From NCBI GenBank assembly GCA_958298945.1, contig OY282606.1, forward strand, positions 45,645,920-45,709,919: DNA of 64,000 bases, given 5' to 3'. Position numbers and translations under genes: made by a program. This document shows, piece by piece, positions 11,784-23,900 of this stretch. Numbering within the stretch: position 1 is the first letter of the stretch; each line of letters begins with the position of its first letter. The stretch is from Atherix ibis (taxonomy: Eukaryota > Arthropoda > Insecta > Diptera > Athericidae). The notes under the pieces were generated by a model. The model did no database searches and had not been told where the DNA came from. It was given only the letters and a program-made list of their open reading frames with translations.

Positions 11784-13712
11784 ATTTAACTTTTGTCAAT
11801 CCACGATTTTTTTGGTCCAAACCATGGAGAAATATTCAAAATGCTTACTGCTGAAAACTGCATCGATTTTGGCCGAAATTTGCGGAAAATACGATTTCTT
11901 GAAAAATGCAGTAAATTTGAATATTTTCCTTTGGGGGACCTTATGAAGATTTGTAATTTTTTCGAAAATTTAACTTTTGTCAATCCACGATTTTTTTTGG
12001 TCCAAACCATGGAGAAACATTCAAAATGCTTAAATTGCTGAAAACTGCATCGATTTTGGCCGAAATTTGCGGAAAATACGATTTCTTGAAAAATGCAGTA
12101 AATTTGAATATTTTCCTTTGGGGGACCTTTGGAAGATTTGTAATTTTTTCGAAAATTTAACTTTTGTCAATCCACGATTTTTTTTGGTCCAAACCATGTA
12201 GAAACATTCAAAATGCTTAAATTGCTGAAAACTGCATTGATTTTGGCCGAAATTTGCGGAAACTACGATTTCTTGAAAAATGCAGTAAATTTGAAAATTT
12301 TCCTTTGGGGGACCCTTGGAAGATTTGTAATTTTTCTCGAAAATTTAACTTTTGTCAATCCACGATTTTTTTGGTCCAAACCGTGGAGAAATATTCAAAA
12401 TGCTTATTGCTGAAAACTGCATCGATTTTGGCCGAAATTTGCGGAAAATACGATTTCTTGAAAAATGCATTTAAATTGAAAATTTTCCTTTGGGGGACCC
12501 TTGGAAGATTTGTAATTTTTCTCGAAAATTTAACTTTTGTCAATCCACGATTTTTTTAGTCCAAACCATGGAGAAACATTGAAAATGCTTAAATTGCTGA
12601 AAACTGCATTGATTTTGGCCGAAATTTGCGGAAACTACGATTTCTTGAAAAATGCATTTAAATTGAAAATTTTCCTTTGGGGGACCCTTGGAAGATTTGT
12701 AATTTTTCTCGAAAATTTAACTTTTGTCAATCCACGATTTTTTTAGTCCAAACCATGGAGAAACATTGAAAATGCTTAAATTGCTGAAAACTGCATTGAT
12801 TTTGGCCGAAATTTGCGGAAACTACGATTTCTTGAAAAATGCATTAAAATTGAAAATTTTCCTTTGGGGGACCCTTGGAAGATTTGTAATTTTTCTCGAA
12901 AATTTAACTTTTGTCAATCCACGATTTTTTTGGTCCAAACCGTGGAGAAATATTCAAAATGCTTATTGCTGAAAACTGCATCGATTTTGGCCGAAATTTG
13001 CGGAAAATACGATTTCTTGAAAAATGCAGTAAATTTGAATATTTTCCTTTGGGGGACCTTTGGAAGATTTGTAATTTTTCTCGAAAATTTAACTTTTGTC
13101 AATCCACGATTTTTTTGGTCCAAACCGTGGAGAAATATTCAAAATGCTTATTGCTGAAAACTGCATCGATTTTGGCCGAAATTTGCGGAAAATACGATTT
13201 CTTGAAAAATGCAGTAAATTTGAATATTTTCCTTTGGGGGACATTTGGAAGATTTGTAATTTTTTCGAAAATTAACTTTTGTCAATCCACGATTTTTTTT
13301 GGTCCAAACCATGGAGAAACATTCAAAATGCTTAAATTGCTGAAAACTGCATTGATTTTGGCCGAAATTTGCGGAAACTACGATTTCTTGAAAAATGCAG
13401 TAAATTTGAAAATTTTCCTTTGGGGGACCCTTGGAAGATTTGTAATTTTTCTCGAAAATTTAACTTTTGTCAATCCACGATTTTTTTGGTCCAAACCGTG
13501 GAGAAATATTCAAAATGCTTATTGCTGAAAACTGCATCGATTTTGGCCGAAATTTGCGGAAAATACGATTTCTTGAAAAATGCAGTAAATTTGAATATTT
13601 TCCTTTGGGGGACCTTTGGAAGATTTGTAATTTTTCTCGAAAATTTAACTTTTGTCAATCCACGATTTTTTTAGTGCAAACCATGGAGAAACATTCAAAA
13701 TGCTTAAATTGT
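11784..13712. repeat. Tandem satellite array, about 186-bp unit, ten full units plus a partial one
   Basis: Units start (TTTTGTCAATCCACG) at 11791, 11975, 12162, 12350, 12535, 12722, 12909, 13094, 13277, 13465 and 13650; spacings are 183-188 bp. The last unit breaks off near 13712. Two unit types can be told apart: one with CCGTGGAGAAATATTC, CTTATTGCTG and GGAAAATACG (about 185 bp), the other with CCATGGAGAAACATTC, CTTAAATTGCTG and GGAAACTACG (187-188 bp). Several units are mosaics of the two. Long reading frames across the array arise because adjacent unit lengths happen to restore frame, and they are not genes. Confidence 0.95.
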
Positions 13713-16700
13713 TATGAAAATTTTTAATTACAATAATATTTTTTTAAGGCGAAATTTTCTAAAAAAATTTTTTTTGTATGGGTTTTTGGAGAAAATAATT
13801 TTTCCTGTAAATTTTTTTTGAAAAGGGGAACGTAGTTTTGATTTCGAATATTGTTTTTTTTTTGGGTTGGGGGAAGGGTGTGTTTAAAGCTGTATTTTTT
13901 GAATTACCTGTAGATGATGTTTTGTTTGAATTATTGTGGATCATAGAGTTTTTGAGATTTTGTTGCATCACTTATCCAAAAATCAGTATTTACCAAATAT
14001 TCTCTATTTTTTTTTCATTGTTCAGAGTACAGATCTCTTAATATTTGTTGTAATTTATTTTCGGTAAATTAAAAGAAATAAAACTACAAAAATCGAAGTC
14101 TGATTAAAGTTAACCATTACAATTATTCACACTTATAATGTAATTATTACTTTTTATTTTGTAATAAACATATTTTGATGGTTTTTTCTCTCATTAGAAT
14201 AAAAATAAAGATCATATTTGAACAGTCACGTTTGTTAAATTCTTAAAATTTAATACGCAGCAATTATGACTAATTTAATAGAGAAGAAAATAGTTTTGAT
14301 TTATTTTTGTTTAAAGAATTTACCTTAACGATCGGTGAGAATTTTGGTTTTAAAATGATAATTTGATCTAAAATTCATTTTATGAAAACGTAGTCACAAA
14401 TTAACACAGTTACAATGTTTGGGCATTCTTTTAAAAAAGTATTTCTTATAACTAAAAGCAAATTGAAGTAAGATTTGAAAATTTCGTCTAATATAAATTT
14501 TTGTCTTAGTTTATTACATAAAAACTATTATGATTTTTTGAATATTTCATCAATTTTACCTAAAATGTACTTATGCGATCGTTGATTATTTTATTTGAAA
14601 AATGTTATTAGCTTTATATATAATATTATTTCAAAAAATGTTGGTGACTCTTGGTTTTATTTTTGCCAAAATATTTAAGCTCATACGTTCATTTTTAAGA
14701 GATTTTTTTTAATTAGGAAAATTTTATTTGACAATTTAGTTGTCTACAGATCTTTTTTCATCGTCTTATTTTGGATTTAATGGTATAAAAAATCCCTTTT
14801 TTATTAGCTCCAATTTCAATTGAAATTTTTTATTTTTGGCATTTTATTTTGTATACGTAATTTTTTATTAAATGGTATAACTAGCTTTAAATTTAAAAAA
14901 AGATTTTATACAGCCTTTATCTTACATAATCATACTCTCTAAATAAAAATACCATCTTCGGATTTCATAATAGTTTAAATTCGGAAATTAAATACTTCAA
15001 ATTAAATAAGAAATTATACACATACTTTTTCTTACGTATAAGTGTAATTTATTTTTAAACTTATTGTATTCGTTGATTTTATTTATATAAAAAATCTTAC
15101 ATATCTTTAAGTTTTTTTTGGAAGGCAATTTGATTAAGTTGCGAAAAAATTTTGTTTATGTCTACCGAATTTTAATTTAATTATTTCAGCGGTTTCGGAC
15201 TTTTCGGACTCCATTATTTTGATAATAACCATTTAGAGATTGTCATGGTTATGGATAACTTCTTGGCCAATGGACCAATTTTTCAACGTTAAAATTTATA
15301 TTGTAAATGCAAAAAAAATTAACTTTTGCATGTGCAAATTTAACAATCAAACTTGCAAAGTCTATTACCCCAATTTTACACTAAATGTATCATTATTCAC
15401 TCTATGATTTGACTCTTAAATTTATTAATTAAAGGACATTTTGGGTATTGAGGTTTTTTTAATTATCCCAGAACGCTTATTTTTCTTTGTGAGTACCAAA
15501 AAAATTGTCTATTTTATTAGATTTTCTTCATTTATCTTATTTAATTTCAAGTTTAATTTAAAATTTTGTAAAATAGTATATTCACGGTGAGTGCTCTCTT
15601 AAACAAAATATTATAACATCAGTTATTATTTAAAAGTTTAGCTTATTCTTTTGTTATTCACTTATTCAGACTCTATATTACTTGAATTTTAGTTGACTTT
15701 AATTTTGTGTACTCTTTACAAAAATTACAAGTAACTAAAATTTGACTTTTGAATCTTTTTTTGTTATATATTACTATAATCCATTTTGATTAACGTACAT
15801 ATAGACTTCAAGCAAAAACGAATAATATTAACTGAACATTCTTAACAAAAATGGTAATACCAATAATGATTTTTAAACCATGAATGCTTAAATACTAAAT
15901 AATATCGAAATACTTATGATTATAGAAAAACTCCAATAATTATTTATAAGATCAACAAAAAAGAAAGACTAACATTGAATGGCCTTAAATACTCGTATTA
16001 AAAAGAAAATATTAAAATTAGACTAAAATCACGCAAGCATAGTAGATTCAAGTTTATGTTTTAATTAATAAGACAAAGTGCCACACTAAAGAAAATTGTT
16101 CATACAACCTAGGATAATAGATTAATTAATTCTATATGAATATCCATTTTTAATATAATAATATTATAGAGGGTCTAGGCAAGTTTTCATTTTTATTTAT
16201 TGTATAAAAAATAACTAATCATATACACATACGAGTAATGCTCAATTGGTATCAAACAAAACAAAAAAATATATTAATAATAATAATAATCATAAATACC
16301 ATGTAACGTGTCAAAATAAATAAATAAAAAAAATTATACTTATGAAAGGTTAAGGACATATTCGTAGTGCTTTTAAAAAGAAAGGAACCAAATCAATTTT
16401 AATATATTTTGGCAACCTTTCTTATTTTAGGACAATCTAGTATTTAGATTTTAAAAAAATATTAAAAACAATTCTTTTTTTTATTAAAACTTAAAAATAT
16501 TTTCAGTTTTTTACAGTAAATTTAAAAACTTAAAAAAATGATAAAGGAAAAAGTTATTTTAAATATTTTTTTTTAAATATACAAAAATCTATAATATAAA
16601 AATTATGTAACAATATTATAAATGTTTAAAATACTTAAAATTTTTAAGTAGAATATTATAATTTTGTAACCAAAGATTAATTTCCTTATAAATAAACGGA

Positions 16701-16827
16701 TTCAAATAAATTGACAAGTTTATGTATAATATTCTGTTTTTGTATTAATATATTTTTCTCTTTGTTTATTTAAAAATATTGTAATGCCAAATTTGTCAAC
16801 TAAACTTTGTATTCTTTAATTTTAATT
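13713..16827. other. AT-rich intergenic DNA, no gene seen
   Basis: No coding frame, RNA gene or transposon end could be supported. An AAT microsatellite lies at about 16274-16292. Confidence 0.55.
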
Positions 16828-17230
16828 TTGGAGGTCTGAAAGGAACTATCGACCTAAAATATGCTTATTAGAAGTGATTTATTTAAATTTAAAGTTTAAA
16901 TAGCTATCAACTAAGTTAGAACTCGTACGACTTGGAATTATTTTAATTTGGAGGTCTGAAATGTGGTAAGAAATGCGTCTATTATAAATGACATCTTTAA
17001 TCCAAATGCATTTACGCAGTATCGAAATATTCGAATTTGGAAGTCTCAATTGTGATCGACCTAATTTTTTGTCAGAAAATATTTCACAAATTAGAAGTAA
17101 AAGTTGAAATTGCTATCAACTAAGTTTTAAAAAAATAACTCATACGACTTGGAATTATTTTAATACGGAGGTCTCAATTGTGATCGACCTAATTTTATGT
17201 CAGAAGAGATGCGTCTATTATAAATAACTT
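16828..17230. repeat. Degenerate direct repeats
   Basis: The phrases GGAGGTCTGAAA or GGAGGTCTCAATTGTGATCG, GCTATCAACTAAGTT, TACGACTTGGAATTATTTTA and GATGCGTCTATTATAAAT each recur two to four times at irregular spacing. This looks like an old duplicated segment of about 200-250 bp with later indels. It abuts the jockey-like remnant that follows. Confidence 0.6.
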
Positions 17231-17239
17231 GTTCAAATG

Positions 17240-17755
17240 AATATTTTTTGTTGCTATTATTAGTGTTGGGACTTTGCTTCTGTTACAACATAAGCCTACC
17301 ATACAGCCATTTTTACTGAGCATGAAATTTTTTGCACAGGCAACACTATTCTACGTAACCATATTATAAACTCCTTAGGAGCCCGGTTCAAAAGATAGGG
17401 AGTAATGTTGATTGAGTAAAAATGCTCACGTTGCCAAGAACCATATTGATCTAACCCTAAATGGTAGTAAAATTCCACAAAAAAAAACGAATATAAGCGT
17501 TACATTTAACTTATAATCGACAAACGGTTAATCTGGAACCCTCATACTTATATAAATGGAAGTGAACTTAACTGGAACCCTCACGGCGAACTTAAACCAA
17601 CAATTACTACGGCTCCTAGAGAATTGGTCAAAACTTACATAAAGGGTGAATTATTAATACAGAAACCAATATGGACATATAGACTCGAACTTTTGGGTTC
17701 AACAAAGCATTCAAATTTCCATCGGATTGAAACCCTAAAATCACGAGTCATGGTA
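17240..17755 (+). pseudogene. Jockey-like non-LTR reverse transcriptase remnant (3' part)
   Basis: With frameshifts and stops ignored, the plus strand reads like the distal RT region of jockey-type ORF2: a NxxKCSxV-like stretch near 17410-17440, then a piece ending KPIWTYRLELLGSTKHSNF and KSRVM near 17660-17755. A more complete relative lies at 47720-48680. The mariner that follows was inserted at its 3' end. Confidence 0.6.
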
Positions 17756-19040
17756 CCAGATGTATAAGCTTAAATCCGTTGTTTTTAAAAGACATGTTTT
17801 TTTCATAGAAAGCAAAAACAAATTTATTTAAAGTACTTGTCCACGCTAGCTATACATTCTTCCCATCTCATGGGCAATTTGTGTATACCACGCCAAAAAA
17901 ATTCCTTCTCTTTCGAGGCAAACCCCTCATCAAGCCATTTTCGGATGTCTTCGTAAAAATCGAAGTGCTGCTCAGCGAGCGCATGGCTCATCGACGAAAA
18001 CAGGTGGTAGTCGGAAGGGGCCAGGTCTGGTGAATAAGCTGGGTAGGGTAGCACCTCCCAGTTGAGTATCTCCAAGTAGGTTCGGACCATTTTTGTCGTG
18101 GGCGATGGTGCGTTGTCGTGGAGGAAAATCAGCTTGACATGTCTTTGTTGATAATCCGTCTTTTTCACATGCAGAGCATGGTGCAATTTGATCAGTTGTT
18201 GGTGGTAGCGGTGGGCATTGACAGTCTTACCAGGTTTCAACATCTCATAGTAGACAATACCCTGCTGATCCCACCAAACGCACAGCATCGTTTTCCTTCC
18301 GAAGCGATTTGGTCTTGGGGAAGATGTTGATGGATGGCCGTGATCTACCCACGTTTTCTTGCGTTTAGGATTCTCGAAATATATCCACTTTTCATCGCCT
18401 GTCACAATCCGATGCAGGAACGACTTTCTTTTTTGACTTTCATCGAGCAAGATTTCGCATGTGTTTTGGCGTCGCTCCATCTGCCTATTGATCAATTCAA
18501 GCGACACCCATTTTCCGATCTTTTCAATCTTCCCCCATGACACGCAGACGCATAAAAATGGCTGGTTGAGTAACACCCAATTTCTCCGCGACCCTTTTTT
18601 TGTGATTGGGTATCGTCTTCATCCAAAAGAGCCTACAATTGATGGTCTTCAACCTTCCTAGGCCGATTTTCACGCTTCTTGTCCCACAATTCAAAACTGC
18701 CGTCTTTGAACCCACGAAACCAATCTCGGCACGTCGTTTTCGATAAAGCACTGTCACCATAGGCCTCCATAAGCATTCGATGCGATTCGGCAGCCGATTT
18801 CTTCAAATTGAAGCAGAAAAGCAGAGCTTCCCACATATGCTCTTTTTCTGGCACAAAACTAGATATGATTACCAAAGGAAAAATGTACGTGTATGTAGCT
18901 GTATGAAATTGCTGACAATGTGCACCGATTAATGTTGACAGATGTCAAACTCATAAAAAAAGTATGGCGTGCCCATGGTAGCTTAAGACGCTCACTCACG
19001 CCATCTACGACCAAAAACGGATTTAAGCTTATACACCTCG
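17756..19040 (-). mobile_element. Mos1-like mariner element (mauritiana subfamily), near full length, inactive
   Basis: The element is 1285 bp, flanked by TA on both sides (17754-17755 and 19041-19042). The terminal inverted repeats begin CCAGATGTATAAGC and, on the other end, CGAGGTGTATAAGC, and match perfectly over 20 bp (17761-17780 with 19016-19035). Mos1 is also about 1.29 kb with a similar TIR. The transposase lies on the minus strand and is broken. Confidence 0.93.
17824..18875 (-). pseudogene. Mariner (Mos1-like) transposase pseudogene
   Basis: The N-terminal part (18875-18633) carries the paired-like DNA-binding region (SSFVPEKEH, KKSAAESHRMLMEAYGD) and ends at a stop just after VEDHQL. 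The main part (18576-17824) has GDEKWI (first Asp), FLHDNAPS (second Asp) and YSPDLAPSDYHLF (third Asp); 34 residues separate the last two, the DD34D signature of mariner. Between the parts are at least one nonsense codon and two frameshifts around 18540-18640, so no active enzyme is made. All three catalytic aspartates remain. The likely ancestral length was close to Mos1's (about 345 residues). Confidence 0.92.
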
Positions 19041-19042
19041 TA

Positions 19043-20766
19043 TAACATTAATTTCTTTTTAATTTATCTTAATAGTTATAAAACCAATTTTAGATAAGAA
19101 TATATTTCCTAAGATCGTTACCTTCTTTTACTTTTTTAGCTTAGGTTGTCTTCATGTTAGCAGAAAAAATCGTTCATGTTAAAAAGTAATTTGAAAGTTT
19201 TCTAGACTTCAACTAGTTTTTATCTACCAGATAACATATGAAAAAATGTCTATTTTTTCTATTTGCATTGTGTATCAAGGGTTTTTGGTTATTATCTATC
19301 AATCAAGATATCAACCTAACATCAGTTTACTTTCTATTCTACTTCAATTTGCGGATCCTTTCCTTGCGCAGCAGATGGACGTAATAGCATCCGGCGAGGT
19401 CTGGTGGTTACAACAACAAACAAACAAGTATCCTCTAATCGAGTAGGTATCCGAGTATATTCTCGAGTTCGATACGGCTTAAGACATTCTTTTACCAATT
19501 TCCATTTAGTTTCGTGGCACTTAGACTTGAAATTTCACTACCAAACTAATAATTATTTTATTCTTTATAATCCTTTTTTTTTTTTTTTAAGGTCTTAATT
19601 AAGTAAATCACTCACGTGATATTCATTTTGAACACATGTTCATGATAATAGGAAAAAATCGGCGACGTCGACTATAACTTAAGTTATTTTTGTATTTCTC
19701 AAATGCTATTATTCTAGTTTCGTCTTATTTTTGAATTTGTCAAGATATAGTATATTAGATTTTCGATTTAAACGTAACTTTCTATTAAAATTTCTTAATT
19801 TTAATGCTAATAAAGATGCGTAAGAAAACAAACTGAAAAACGATATTTGGGCCAGCGTTCCTCTACCACCAATTATGCCTATTTATGACAAAAGTGTACT
19901 TACACTCAGTGCTGTTCAAATTTCTCTGATATCCTTCGCAAGAAATTTCATGGAAGAATGGGAGAGAGCCTTCATAGATTCTACCAAATGTCAGTTAACT
20001 GTTCTTATTATTAGTTCCCTGACAAAACAATACAAAAAATGAGCGTAATTTCGTATTGAAACAAAATCTGTTTTGATAATTTCTTAAAGCCCATAAATTC
20101 TCAAGTCTTCTAATAATGTCCTTTTAATATAGACGACTCACCATTCCAATAGAGTGTACAACTTCAACTTTTCTTTTGTATGTATTCAAAGTGAAATTCT
20201 ATCCGGACTAAGTAGCTTCATATTTAAATCGTTAAAGTATTCAAAAAGTTTTCGTCCAAATTGTGTTTTTTGGGGCAAAAGACAAGAGACGTGTGCGAAG
20301 GAAAATGCACAAGGAACTCAACTCCCCCCCCCCTCCCCTTCCAATGCGAATTCCAAACATTTTATTTTCATACTTTTTGGATAGCCGCAAAAATGTTGAT
20401 GGAATTCTATGGGTGGGGAAGGGTGGTCTATTGGGTGTTGGAGGTTGGCTTAGATCTATTACAAATTCCAGTCAAATATCAACAAGTGGTGATTGTTATC
20501 CTGTATTCGAGTTTGAAGCTCTGCTCTCTAGAATATAAAATTGGTTGTTTGGTAGTAACTTGAAGGATGAGCACATTAGAAAAAAAGATGGACGAGTTTT
20601 TTTTGTAGGAAAAATCCTATTTCGATGTTGAGTTTATTTTTGGAGTAGAGAAAAGTTTAAGGACTCTATAAAATAAATGACACAGTTTTTCTAAGTTTTC
20701 CTTTGATTGATAACGTAAACAAAAATGAAATTAAGCAATTTATTCGTGTTAATTATCAAAATCGAC
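19043..20766. other. Intergenic DNA with poly-C tract
   Basis: No supportable gene. A segment at 20260-20470 is less AT-rich and contains a run of ten C at 20324-20333. Its short overlapping frames match nothing I recognise. Confidence 0.45.
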
Positions 20767-20776
20767 TTTATTTATT
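20767..20776 (-). terminator. Polyadenylation signal of the shootin-like gene
   Basis: Two overlapping AATAAA hexamers on the minus strand (20776-20771 and 20772-20767) lie about 45-50 nt past the stop codon at 20819. The spacing suits a short 3' UTR. Confidence 0.5.
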
Positions 20777-20818
20777 AAATATTATTTCACTCAAAATTTT
20801 AGTATTTATTAAATTTAA

Positions 20819-20997
20819 CTACGGAATATTTAACGTTGATATATGATTTTGTATAAATATTTTTGAGTTTCGATTTTGTTTCCGTGTTGATTCGATTACG
20901 TCGAACATCTCTTCTAGGGCATTATTTCTAGTTTTTCTTCTGGCACGTCTTAATGTCACTCCACCTCCTTTTAATTCCTTCATCAAAGCGTCAAGAC
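20819..20997 (-). CDS. Last exon of the shootin-like gene
   Basis: Acceptor TTTCAG (ending 20998) and stop TAG (20821-20819). The first two bases complete the Gly codon begun by the G at the end of exon 6. It encodes 58 residues, including a Lys/Arg-rich GVTLRRARRKTR and a short acidic helix, with no other frame open. The GC content is clearly above the surroundings. Confidence 0.7.
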
Positions 20998-23900
20998 CTG
21001 AAAGTGAATAAAAAAATACTTAATTTGAAATTTTTTTTTTTATATATATAAATTATGGTGATTTTTTTTTATGGCATTAGAAATAGTTTTTAAAATTTGT
21101 ATTAAGAGTGTTATTCAGTTTAAATTAATTAATATTTATTAGTTATTTTTGGAATATTAAAAAAATTCAGTAAGTCATTATGGAATATATTTTATAGAAG
21201 CTTTAGTATAATTTTAGACTCTTTCCCGGCATTTTTATTAATTCAAAATAAATTTCCTTCTAAGAAATGATATAATTTTTTACTATTTTATAAATTAACA
21301 CTGATTTCTCTTTATATCGAACCTATGCTCTTTATAACAATTTACAGTATATTTAAAAGTCCTTATGGATAGTTTTTCTAAGAAAATTGATTTTGAGATA
21401 TATTTTCACATTCAATACTATAAACTTTAATTTATATTTTAATTGAAGAGATTTATTCGATTTCAAAAGAATTGTTTTTATACTAAAAATTAATGAAAAC
21501 TATTTTTTTGTCCTTTGAAAATTTCATAAAAAAAATCTGAAATTTAATTTTACTTGTTTTTATTTCACTATTTCCACTCGAAGGATTTTTGACTCCTTTT
21601 ATTTGTAATTTGAATGTCAAAGAAAAGTCATCCTTGATTATGAAAAAAAAATATTTTTTTATTATTTTTAATAATGTTTGCTGTAACATGAAAATTTTAA
21701 ACTTTTATTGAAATTTTTCTAAGATTTTCAATTTTTTTAGAAAATTTTTCTATTAACTGATTAGGTGATATTTTGTCCCGTCATTACACTGAGTAATATT
21801 AGATGGGATTATTTATTTCTGAAAAAAAAAATCATAAAAAAAACACAATTTTTGCTGTTCCAGTAAAAAATCATGTAATTCGGTTCAAGGATATTTATTA
21901 TGATTATTTATTAAATATAATATCCCGCAAGTATTCGCCCTGAGGTGGAATGGCTTAATTTTCAAGTGTTTCGGACGACATGGTTGCTATTTCCTGGCAG
22001 ATGTTGGCCTAAAGTTCGCTAGAGTGCTTGGCTTGTTAATGCAAATCTTTGAATTTAAGTAGCCTTACAGGAAAAATTTCAGCGGCCCAAATCAAGCGAT
22101 TTTTTATATTAAACGATCAGGGAACAAAGAATTAAAAAATCAATTATGTTTCTAGCTGTGTGGATTGAAGCGCCGTCTTGTTGAAACCACAAGTGATCCA
22201 TACCATTTTCACAAATAATTGGCTATGGTGATCAAAAAATCGGTTATCATAACGCTATTACGCTTCTGATTGACGGTTGTTGCTTGACAATGTTCATTGT
22301 TTCCCTCCAAATGGAGGGTTTTCAGGCCCGTAGAACAGACACTTTTGTTTGTTTACGGTTTCGTTTAACCCATGACAATTTTTTGCCAAATATCTTCCAC
22401 ATTCTTGGCCATTCGAACGACGAATTTCACCGCTTTTTGATGGCAAAAATATACTTGCACTGATGTTTCATAAATGTGCTGTATGACAGATGTCAGACAA
22501 AACCTTGCCTGACATCTGTCATACAGCACATTTATGAAACATCAGTCCAAGTATATTTTTATAGTGTTATCTGATAATTCCATCTAATATGGGCCACCTT
22601 GTATAATACTAGGCTTAAAGGGATCAGCTTTCAGATAAAATAGATTTTAGACATGAGCCAGGGATCATTTTCATAGCACCATAACAATGAGACTATTTGG
22701 TGACTTCGTTTCGTGTAAGTGGGCATTGCCAACTTCCTAAACGAAGCCGATCTGTTTTTAGTAGAATAAGATAGTTCGAGTTAGTTAAGTTTTGTGGAGC
22801 ATAATAGACTTTGAAATGAAATTGTTGGATCTAGAAACTCCACAATGAGAGGAACTCTACTCGGCAAGAAATTCTTTGTTTGCTGACATTTGTTCGATGT
22901 ATGTTGAATAGTTAGCAGAACGCCACAGGATTAGCTGACAGGACTTCAAATATGTTGAGTAGACTGGTTTGTTGGAAGTTAGCCAATGAGATGCTAAAAA
23001 GGTATCATTCCTAGCCCAGTGTGTGTTTCTCCAACCAAGGGATCAGCACGTTAAAAAGGCATCATCCGGCACAGGACGTTCATCACGTTCATTTTCCATG
23101 ATTCGCACATTGGACCGCTAATACGAGGGTCGTTCAATAAGTCCTTAGAAAAACCGAGAAATTGCACTCGTAGTATCGGTAAAGATTTTTTTTGTAAGTA
23201 GCATTATCGACAGGAAAGCTGTCAAAATTTCAGCTCGATCCATAGCGTAGGTCAATTTCTATCGTCGATTAAAGTTAACGACATTTATTTGTGCATAACA
23301 ATGGAAAAAAGCGAGTTTAGGGCTGTCATCAAACATTTCCATTTGAAAAGCTTAAGCCCGAAAGAAACCAAAGCCGAGTTGCATGCAGTTCATGGCACAT
23401 CTGCACCAGTGTTTGCGACGGTTTGCAATTGGGTGAATGAATTTAAACGTGGCCGTTCATCCACAAAAGATGAACATCGTTCAGGACGCCCAGTTGAGGT
23501 GTCTACTCCTGAAATCATCGACAAAATCCACGATCTGATTTTGAACGATCGGCGAATTAAAGTGCGCGAATTAGTTGAGGCCACGGGCATATCACAAGGT
23601 ACAGTCGCTTCAATTTTGCATGAAAAATTGTCTGTGAAAAAAATTTCGGCAAGATGAGACAGTCATCACAGTGGATTTTCAAGGGTGAACGGGCTCCGAA
23701 GAAGGCAAAAACTGTGCCATCGGCCAGCAAGGTGATGGCCACGGTCTTTTGGGATTCGCAGGGCATCATTTTTATCGACTACTTGGAAAAAGGAAAAACA
23801 ATAACAGGAGCGTATTACGCGTCGTTATTGCAACGGTTGAGCGAGGAAATCAAAGAGAAACGCCCCCATCTGAAGAAGAAAAAAATCCTCTTGCATCAGG

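Larger units (their letters stand above)
21787..22601 (-). mobile_element. Decayed mariner/Tc1-type element with internal palindrome
   Basis: TA flanks both ends (21785-21786 and 22602-22603), and both terminal repeats contain ATATTAGATGGRATTAT. On the minus strand a DDE transposase can still be read in pieces: ENGMDHLWFQQDGASIHTAR (the second-Asp motif) around 22210-22140, and a C-terminal part further left. Many stops and gaps are present. At about 815 bp it is shorter than a whole element. Confidence 0.65.

Noticed and set aside
12254..13674. Overlapping 60-205 residue frames on both strands
   Set aside because: They are the satellite unit read repeatedly; unit lengths of 185 plus 187 restore the frame by chance. 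No domain or start context supports a protein.
13759..14041. Frames on both strands after the satellite
   Set aside because: Low-complexity T/G-rich sequence with no homology.
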